Positions 6,470-12,200 of a DNA stretch of 12,200 nucleotides are shown here, in pieces. The notes under the pieces are model-generated. The model did no database searches. It was not told the origin of the DNA and saw only the letters and a list, made by a program, of their open reading frames with translations. Both the position numbers and the translations under genes were made by a program. This DNA comes from Sulfurovum sp. (lineage in GTDB: Bacteria; Campylobacterota; Campylobacteria; Campylobacterales; Sulfurovaceae), in NCBI GenBank assembly GCA_027083995.1, contig JALWME010000179.1:1-12200 (forward strand), in the 5' to 3' direction. How positions within the stretch are numbered: the first letter of the stretch is position 1; every line of letters starts with the position of its first letter.

Positions 6470-7675
6470 ATGTTAGTGGTACAAAAGTATGGTGGCACGA
6501 GTGTCGGTGATGTAGAGCGTATCGAGAATGTCACCAACCGTGTCGCAAAGGCAAGAGAAGCTGGAGATGATATAGTAGTCGTAGTATCAGCGATGAGTGG
6601 AGAGACCAATAAACTTATAGGTTTTGCAGAACATTTTACAAAAAATCCTGCAAAAAAAGAGATGGATATGCTGTTAAGTTCTGGTGAACGTGTGACAGCG
6701 GCACTGTTATCTATAGCTTTGCAGGCACGTGGTTATGATGCTGTTGCTATGACGGGGCGTGGGGCAGGTATCGTGACAGATAATACACATACTTATGCAC
6801 GTATTACTTCTATAGATCCTACTGCTATGCAAAATGCGATTAAAGAAGGAAAAATTGTCATTGTAGCAGGGTTTCAAGGTGTAGATAAAGATGGCTCCAT
6901 TACTACGCTTGGTCGTGGTGGCTCTGATCTTTCTGCTGTGGCACTTGCAGGTGCATTAAAAGCAGACCAGTGTGAGATTTATTCTGATGTAGATGGTATC
7001 TATACAACCGATCCACGCATAGAACCCAATGCAAAGAAACTTGACAGTATTTCGTATGATGAGATGTTGGAGTTATCATCACTGGGTGCTAAAGTATTGC
7101 AGAGCCGTTCAGTGGAATTGGCAAAAAAATTAGGTGTAAAACTTTATGCAAAGAGTTCTTTCTCAGAGAATAAAGGAACATTGATAACAGAGGAGAATGA
7201 AAATATGGAAGAGGTATTGGTATCGGGTGTAGTCCTAGATAAAAATCAAGCAAGAGTTACACTTAGAGGTGTTTCTGACAGACCAGGCATAGCTGCAGAG
7301 ATATTTACTACACTAGCAGAAGCAAATATTAACGTAGATATGATTATTCAAAACAGAGGAACAGATGGTTCAACTAACCTTGGGTTTACTGTACCACACT
7401 CAGAGCATGAAAATGCGAAGAAACTCATGGAGACCTTTGATCATGATATCGCAGGTGTAGACTTTGATGAACATGTCTGTAAAGTCTCAGTTGTAGGTGT
7501 AGGGATGAAGTCACACACAGGTGTGGCTGCTGCTGCATTTACAGTGATGTCAGAAGAAGACATTAATATACAGATGATATCTACTTCTGAAATAAAAGTT
7601 TCTATGATTATAGATGAATCTCATGGAGAAAAAGCAATTCGTGCTTTACATAAAGCCTACGAACTTGACAAGTAA
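6470..7675 (+). CDS. lysC: Aspartate kinase (aspartokinase), ACT-domain regulated
   Basis: Aspartokinase phosphorylates aspartate, the first step to lysine, threonine, methionine and diaminopimelate. The 401-residue protein has the amino-acid kinase domain (about 1-240): KYGGTSVG (6-13), SGER (71-74), GFQG (134-137), TTLGRGGSD (145-153) and DVDGIYTTDPR (173-183). Two C-terminal ACT domains follow (about 262-330 and 343-401), which bind allosteric amino acids; residues such as RGVSDRPGIAAEIF and INVDMIIQN mark the first. Length fits the monofunctional, feedback-regulated class. AAAGGG lies nine bases before the ATG. Codon 246 is an internal ATG with its own strong Shine-Dalgarno, implying an overlapping beta subunit. 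DAP supply links it loosely to peptidoglycan. The allosteric effector cannot be read from the sequence. Confidence 0.97.
   Translation: MLVVQKYGGTSVGDVERIENVTNRVAKAREAGDDIVVVVSAMSGETNKLIGFAEHFTKNPAKKEMDMLLSSGERVTAALLSIALQARGYDAVAMTGRGAGIVTDNTHTYARITSIDPTAMQNAIKEGKIVIVAGFQGVDKDGSITTLGRGGSDLSAVALAGALKADQCEIYSDVDGIYTTDPRIEPNAKKLDSISYDEMLELSSLGAKVLQSRSVELAKKLGVKLYAKSSFSENKGTLITEENENMEEVLVSGVVLDKNQARVTLRGVSDRPGIAAEIFTTLAEANINVDMIIQNRGTDGSTNLGFTVPHSEHENAKKLMETFDHDIAGVDFDEHVCKVSVVGVGMKSHTGVAAAAFTVMSEEDINIQMISTSEIKVSMIIDESHGEKAIRALHKAYELDK
7191..7195 (+). promoter_or_regulatory. internal Shine-Dalgarno site in lysC for the predicted beta subunit
   Basis: AGGAG (preceded by AG) ends nine bases before an in-frame ATG at 7205-7207, codon 246. 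The position, after the kinase domain and before the first ACT domain, matches the internal start of two-subunit aspartokinases such as those of Bacillus and Corynebacterium. GAG-GAG codons for Glu could produce the match by chance, but the spacing and frame are right. Confidence 0.6.
7205..7675 (+). CDS. predicted aspartokinase beta subunit from an internal start in lysC
   Basis: In-frame initiation at codon 246 would give a 156-residue product (MEEVLVSGVV...) made only of the two ACT domains. In known alpha2-beta2 aspartokinases this regulatory chain, identical to the C-terminal part of alpha, binds the inhibitory amino acid at the alpha-beta interface; Bacillus and Corynebacterium start theirs at almost the same residue number (about 246-250). 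The AGGAG nine bases upstream supports it. Production in this organism is inference. Confidence 0.55.
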   Translation: MEEVLVSGVVLDKNQARVTLRGVSDRPGIAAEIFTTLAEANINVDMIIQNRGTDGSTNLGFTVPHSEHENAKKLMETFDHDIAGVDFDEHVCKVSVVGVGMKSHTGVAAAAFTVMSEEDINIQMISTSEIKVSMIIDESHGEKAIRALHKAYELDK

Positions 7676-7686
7676 AGGCGACATAT

Positions 7687-8235
7687 ATGCAGCAGCTACT
7701 CAAATGGACACTTGATACCATACGTGAAGACGAGTCATGTTTTTCATGGATGGAAGAGTACCGTTATGAGTGGGCACCTTTGGTGAAGTCTGCAGTGTCC
7801 CAAAGCATACAGGGGAAAACAGTACTTATAGTAACAGATGATTCACGTAAGTGGTTTGGACAGTATATTTTAAACAGCATTAACGAACTCAGTAAAAACA
7901 GACCTCTACTTCCTTTTTATCAGCTTACAGAATGTTTTCCAAACTTGCAAGATATACACAATACCCAAGATATGGAACTCCTTGAAGATATGCTCGATAT
8001 CTCTTATCCTAATGGCTATTATATTTGGTATATAGGTAAGGGAGATCATACTTATACCAAAATGGCATATAGGTGTGAGGAGAGTTTTTTATGGGTGTTG
8101 GATGAAGAGGTACAGAACTCTTTTACACTGCGTTCTTCTGATGAGCTTTTGGATATTAAACTTCTACAGCTTTTTAAACTTTTTGACAAAACGCTCTCAG
8201 CAGTACTCTTTGGGGACTTAGATTTAGAAGCATGA
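7687..8235 (+). CDS. hobA: HobA, DnaA-binding initiator of chromosome replication
   Basis: HobA binds domain I of DnaA and promotes assembly of the initiator complex at oriC; it is structurally like DiaA but confined to Campylobacterota. This 182-residue protein has the family's usual length (H. pylori HobA is about 180). Recognisable segments include VTDDSRKWFGQYILNSIN (about 49-66), the RPLLPF region (72-77), YYIWYIGKG (about 112-120) and the C-terminal LLDIKLLQLFKLFDKTLSAVLF (about 154-175), which resembles the Helicobacter protein. It begins 11 bases after lysC with AAAGG eight bases before the ATG, and its stop overlaps the holB start as ATGA. Identification rests on recalled similarity plus context between lysC and holB, the order I recall from Campylobacter and Helicobacter. 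Confidence 0.9.
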   Translation: MQQLLKWTLDTIREDESCFSWMEEYRYEWAPLVKSAVSQSIQGKTVLIVTDDSRKWFGQYILNSINELSKNRPLLPFYQLTECFPNLQDIHNTQDMELLEDMLDISYPNGYYIWYIGKGDHTYTKMAYRCEESFLWVLDEEVQNSFTLRSSDELLDIKLLQLFKLFDKTLSAVLFGDLDLEA

Positions 8236-8849
8236 CATTAACTTCTCAGGTGATTATAAGCAGTGATTTGGATGCTACTATCGCTTTACTGGAAACAGAA
8301 AAAACTAGTGAACGTATAGTCAAAATACTGGAAGAAGAAAAAGCTTTTTCTGTCACTGATGCTAAAGAGGTTATATCTAAAGCTTATATGGCCAGTGAAG
8401 AGACGACAGTTATTATTTTGGCAGCAAAAGTATTTTCTCCCATTGTGCAAAATAAACTACTTAAGATTATAGAAGAACCACCTAAAAATAAAGAATTCAT
8501 ACTCATTACCCAAAGTAAGTCTACTATACTTGATACCATCCGTTCTCGTCTACCTATTACTATACTTTCTGAAGATAAGGAAGAGAAAGTCTTAGGTTTA
8601 GAGTTAGCACAACTCTCTTTGTCTTCGGTGTATGAATTTATACAAGAGCATAAACGTACCAATGCCAAAGAGATGACTATTATTGTTGAGCGTATCGCTA
8701 AAGAGGCTATGGTATCGGGTGGATATAACTTAGATGAGAAGACACTTTCTTTGTTCTCTGAGTGTTATGTGGCTTTAGATATGGGCTCTCCTCCACAGTT
8801 TGTGTTGAATACTTTGCTTTTAAAGTTGTTGGCTCGTAAAAAACGGTAA
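8232..8849 (+). CDS. holB: DNA polymerase III subunit delta prime, short form
   Basis: Delta prime is the stationary subunit of the clamp loader that places the beta clamp on primed DNA. The diagnostic stretch is NKLLKIIEEPPKNKEFILIT (74-93), then ILDTIRSRL (99-107), corresponding to the LLKTLEEPP and SRC (arginine-finger) elements of other delta primes; here the SRC motif reads SRL. At 205 residues it is far shorter than the E. coli protein (334): no Walker A P-loop, no zinc-binding cysteines and a reduced front end. Delta prime does not hydrolyse ATP, and short forms are usual in this phylum, so it is probably functional rather than degraded. Its ATG overlaps the hobA stop by four bases (ATGA), implying coupled translation with an initiation factor. 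Confidence 0.88.
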   Translation: MTLTSQVIISSDLDATIALLETEKTSERIVKILEEEKAFSVTDAKEVISKAYMASEETTVIILAAKVFSPIVQNKLLKIIEEPPKNKEFILITQSKSTILDTIRSRLPITILSEDKEEKVLGLELAQLSLSSVYEFIQEHKRTNAKEMTIIVERIAKEAMVSGGYNLDEKTLSLFSECYVALDMGSPPQFVLNTLLLKLLARKKR

Positions 8850-8918
8850 AATATTTATATTTGAATATATTTTGTTCTTCAACTTGCCTCATAGTTTACT
8901 TGTGGTGTTGTTGTTCTC

Positions 8919-8940
8919 CTTACTTTTCTAGAAAAGTAAG
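8919..8940. repeat. perfect 22-bp palindrome, first unit of an intergenic repeat-like element
   Basis: CTTACTTTTCT followed directly by its exact reverse complement AGAAAAGTAAG. It could extrude as a hairpin or be a symmetric protein-binding site. It is followed by CAAAAG rather than a T run on the plus strand, so it is not an ordinary terminator in either direction. Its position beside a second inverted repeat suggests one composite element. Confidence 0.75.
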
Positions 8941-8948
8941 CAAAAGTC

Positions 8949-8994
8949 GTTGTCTCTCTCGAATCGCTTCGCTTACAAGGTCGTTCGAGACAAC
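8949..8994. repeat. imperfect inverted repeat, second unit of the intergenic element
   Basis: GTTGTCTC (8949-8956) is the exact reverse complement of GAGACAAC (8987-8994). Allowing a four-base bulge (TCTC), the arms extend to 11 pairs, GTTGTCT+CGAA against TTCGAGACAAC. The interior contains CGCTTCGC and is richer in G/C than the neighbouring sequence. This looks like a REP- or MITE-type palindromic unit, or a structured RNA leader for folP; the sequence alone does not decide. Confidence 0.6.
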
Positions 8995-9017
8995 AGGCAT
9001 GCATTCGCGTGATTAAT

Positions 9018-9023
9018 GAGGAG
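9018..9023 (+). promoter_or_regulatory. Shine-Dalgarno site deciding the TTG start of folP
   Basis: GAGGAG ends five bases before the TTG at 9029. An in-frame TGA at 9017-9019 overlaps it, and no ATG or GTG lies nearby in frame, so the TTG is the only credible start that keeps the whole N-terminal region. Confidence 0.6.
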
Positions 9024-9028
9024 TTTCT

Positions 9029-10168
9029 TTGTATATATATAAATTAGGTACGATTTTTGATAAAAAAGCTGCACTCAAAGCACTTGGGGTTGAGTCTGGT
9101 GGTGTGGGTATTATGGCTAAGAAGATGGAGTTGATCTGTTTCTTTATCAAAGACCTAAAGTGCCCAGCTGCAAACATACTTAAGCAAGATGCCTTAAGCA
9201 TTGGGGCGGACTTGGCAGTTCCAGGTGGGGTGATACTTTGTGAGAAACCTACCTATGACTGCATGCTTATAGGGACTCGAAAGCATATGGAGATACTCTC
9301 CAAAAAAGAGTTAGCTCAACCTTTTGGGCTTAAAAGTGTAGCTAAAGAACTTGCAAAGTTTTTGTCTGTAAGAGAATACCCTACGCAAATCATGGGTGTG
9401 ATAAATGCCAATGATGACAGCTTTTTTGAAGGCAGTCGTTTTCAAAAAGAAGATGCCATCATTCAGATAAAGCAGATGATACGTGAGGGTGCAGACATCA
9501 TAGACATCGGTGCAGTCTCTTCTCGTCCCAATGCTGATGAGGTGAGTGAACTTGTTGAACTAGAACGCATAAAGCCTATTTGTGATGCTATAGCGTCTGA
9601 AAAACTACATGAACAAGTGATATTTTCTATAGACTCCTATAGTCCAAAAGTTGCAGAGTATGCTCTTCAAAGAGGCTTTACTTTGATTAACGACATTACA
9701 GGAGCTAGCGATGAAGCCATCATCAAATTAGCAGTAAAGTATAGTGCAAGACTCTGCATCATGCATATGCAGGGCACTCCTCAAACCATGCAGAAAAACC
9801 CTAACTATGAAGATGTCATGGTAGAGGTAAGTGGGTTTTTTGAAGAGCGTATAGCAAAGTGTGAAGATTTGGGAATGCAGAGAAAAAACATCATTTTAGA
9901 TGTGGGTATAGGGTTTGGTAAAACCTTGGAGCATAACCTAACACTTATTAAAAATATGGCACATTTTAACGTGTTTGGGTGTGAAGTGTTGGTAGGGGCT
10001 AGTAGAAAGTCTATGATAGACAAGATTATAGCTACACCTGTGGAAGAGAGATTGGCAGGGACATTGGCACTACACTTAAAAGCCGTAGAAAATGGAGCAA
10101 GTATTGTGCGATGCCATGATGTAAAAGAGCATGTGCAGGCATTGGCTGTAGCTGATGCACTCAAATAA
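9029..10168 (+). CDS. folP: Dihydropteroate synthase with N-terminal extension
   Basis: DHPS condenses p-aminobenzoate with dihydropterin pyrophosphate in folate synthesis and is the sulfonamide target. The TIM-barrel domain covers about 118-379: IMGVINANDDSFFEGSRF (121-138, first loop), GADIIDIGAVSSRP (154-167, second loop), FSIDSYSP (199-206), LINDITGA (219-226), LCIMHMQGTPQTMQ (242-255), DVGIGFGKTLEHN (291-303), VGASRKSMI (322-330) and IVRCHDV (359-365). The loops depart from the usual NVTPDSFSDGG and ESTRPGA, though the key Asn, Asp and Arg positions remain. About 115 residues precede the barrel; I do not recognise them as a named domain, although long FolP is usual in this phylum. Start is a TTG at 9029 with GAGGAG five bases upstream; a stop at 9017-9019 excludes an earlier start. 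Confidence 0.94.
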   Translation: MYIYKLGTIFDKKAALKALGVESGGVGIMAKKMELICFFIKDLKCPAANILKQDALSIGADLAVPGGVILCEKPTYDCMLIGTRKHMEILSKKELAQPFGLKSVAKELAKFLSVREYPTQIMGVINANDDSFFEGSRFQKEDAIIQIKQMIREGADIIDIGAVSSRPNADEVSELVELERIKPICDAIASEKLHEQVIFSIDSYSPKVAEYALQRGFTLINDITGASDEAIIKLAVKYSARLCIMHMQGTPQTMQKNPNYEDVMVEVSGFFEERIAKCEDLGMQRKNIILDVGIGFGKTLEHNLTLIKNMAHFNVFGCEVLVGASRKSMIDKIIATPVEERLAGTLALHLKAVENGASIVRCHDVKEHVQALAVADALK

Positions 10169-10186
10169 TTATCTATAGGAAGTAAA

Positions 10187-10924
10187 ATGAAAGATAGAAA
10201 AGAAACAAAAAAAATATATATTTTATCTGGTGCAGGTATATCTGCTGAGTCAGGCATAAAAACATTTAGAGATAACGATGGTTTATGGGAAAACTACTCA
10301 GTTGAAGAGGTATGTTCTGTACAAGGCTGGGAGCGTGATCGTCAAAAAGTCTCTGATTTTTATGATGCCAGACGGGCAGACTTGGCAGATAAAGAGCCAA
10401 ATGCTGCACATTATGCACTGGCTCAGTTAAAGAATAAATATCCAAATAACATTGTGATGCTAACGCAAAATGTGGATAATCTATTAGAGAAAGCAGGCTG
10501 TAAAGAGGTCATACATCTACACGGTACACTTACAGACCTTCGTTGTGAAGCGTGTGAAGCAGAGTTTTATGTGGGGTATACAAGCCAAGAGGGAAAACAA
10601 TGCCCTAAATGTCACAGTGATAATGTAAGACATAATGTAGTGATGTTTGGAGAGGCTGCACCAAAGTATGCATTTTTATCTGTGCTGACTACGGCAGCAG
10701 ATATGCTAGTAGTCCTTGGCACAAGCGGACAAGTTATCAACACAGCATCACTTGCACAGCATGTAGAAAACTCTATCTTGAACAACTTAGATGCAGACCC
10801 CATGCATGACAGGTATTTTAAAACTGTCCTACACGAGCCAGCCACCACTGGGGTACCCAAAGTATGTATGATGGTAGAGGAGTATTTGATACTTGAAAAC
10901 CAAGTGACAAGCGATATAAAATAG
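10187..10924 (+). CDS. cobB: Sirtuin-family NAD+-dependent protein deacylase
   Basis: Sirtuins remove acyl groups from lysine using NAD+, releasing nicotinamide and O-acyl-ADP-ribose. The 245-residue protein shows the NAD-binding GAGISAESGIKTFR (15-28), TQNVDNLLEKAG (93-104), the catalytic His in HLHG (H112), four zinc-binding cysteines (C120, C123, C139, C142) and LGTSGQV (177-183). FYDARR (58-63) gives Tyr59 and Arg62, the YxxR pair which in class III sirtuins (E. coli CobB, human SIRT5) favours succinyl and malonyl lysine, so desuccinylase activity is predicted besides deacetylation. AGGA sits seven bases before the ATG, 18 bases after folP. Its TAG is directly followed by the ligA ATG. 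A target in central metabolism is likely but not shown here. Confidence 0.95.
   Translation: MKDRKETKKIYILSGAGISAESGIKTFRDNDGLWENYSVEEVCSVQGWERDRQKVSDFYDARRADLADKEPNAAHYALAQLKNKYPNNIVMLTQNVDNLLEKAGCKEVIHLHGTLTDLRCEACEAEFYVGYTSQEGKQCPKCHSDNVRHNVVMFGEAAPKYAFLSVLTTAADMLVVLGTSGQVINTASLAQHVENSILNNLDADPMHDRYFKTVLHEPATTGVPKVCMMVEEYLILENQVTSDIK

Positions 10925-12200
<1,276 letters not shown>

Larger units (their letters stand above)
8850..9028. other. 179-bp intergenic gap between holB and folP
   Basis: The gap starts with an AT-rich run (8850-8875) and then holds two inverted-repeat units (8919-8940 and 8949-8994). I see no credible coding frame and no clear promoter. It ends with the GAGGAG ribosome site (9018-9023) for folP. 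Within 8941-9010 I count 35 G/C in 70 bases, higher than the AT-rich sequence on either side. Confidence 0.7.

Noticed and set aside
8232..8849. holB as a truncated pseudogene
   Set aside because: Its short length and missing P-loop fit the short delta-prime form of this phylum. The frame is intact, the start overlaps hobA neatly and the EEPP and SRx motifs are kept.
8850..8880. AT-only stem after holB as an intrinsic terminator
   Set aside because: The pairing AAAATAT/ATATTTT has no G/C and would be very weak, and the downstream genes appear to belong to the same cluster.
9805..10257. Minus-strand 150-codon open frame opposite folP and the cobB start
   Set aside because: It lies across the conserved DHPS motifs of folP and crosses a gene boundary; its translation shows no recognisable domain.

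Overview
The window looks like a chromosomal segment of a Campylobacterota (epsilonproteobacterial) genome. The best single indicator is hobA, a DnaA-binding initiator factor known only from this phylum. The plus-strand order nudH-lysC-hobA-holB-folP-(cobB)-ligA also matches, as far as I recall, the order in Campylobacter and its relatives. Base composition is moderately AT-rich. A free-living Sulfurovum- or Sulfurimonas-type organism is a reasonable guess, but the genus cannot be fixed from the sequence alone.

The layout is two divergent gene clusters separated by a 74-bp promoter region (5823-5896). The left cluster (95-5822, minus strand) reads hemW, tatB, tatC, queA, a short NlpC/P60 lipoprotein, a longer NlpC/P60-SPOR lipoprotein, and ruvX. 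Spacing is tight: two TAATG overlaps, a 3-bp gap, and a Shine-Dalgarno site lying on a stop codon. This cluster combines heme delivery, twin-arginine export, tRNA queuosine modification, peptidoglycan cleavage and a RuvC-like nuclease. The two NlpC/P60 genes are tandem paralogues. TatC carries a large extra segment in its first periplasmic loop.

The right cluster (5897-12200, plus strand) reads nudH/rppH, lysC, hobA, holB (delta prime), folP, a sirtuin (cobB) and the first 425 codons of ligA, which runs off the window. hobA and holB overlap by an ATGA and both serve chromosome replication, as does ligA. lysC has a well-placed internal Shine-Dalgarno and ATG at codon 246, as expected for a gene making both alpha and beta aspartokinase subunits. 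A 179-bp gap between holB and folP holds a palindromic, locally GC-richer element that looks inserted. The sirtuin stop codon abuts the ligA start codon, so two NAD+-consuming enzymes sit back to back.

No tRNA, rRNA, CRISPR array, transposase or phage gene was seen, and no gene-free stretch exceeds 300 bases. Most of the window is conserved housekeeping content. The points worth a second look are the TatC insertion, the lysC internal start, the holB-folP palindromic element, the NlpC paralogue pair with its odd expression signals, and the sirtuin-ligase junction. I did not find a convincing new multi-gene system.
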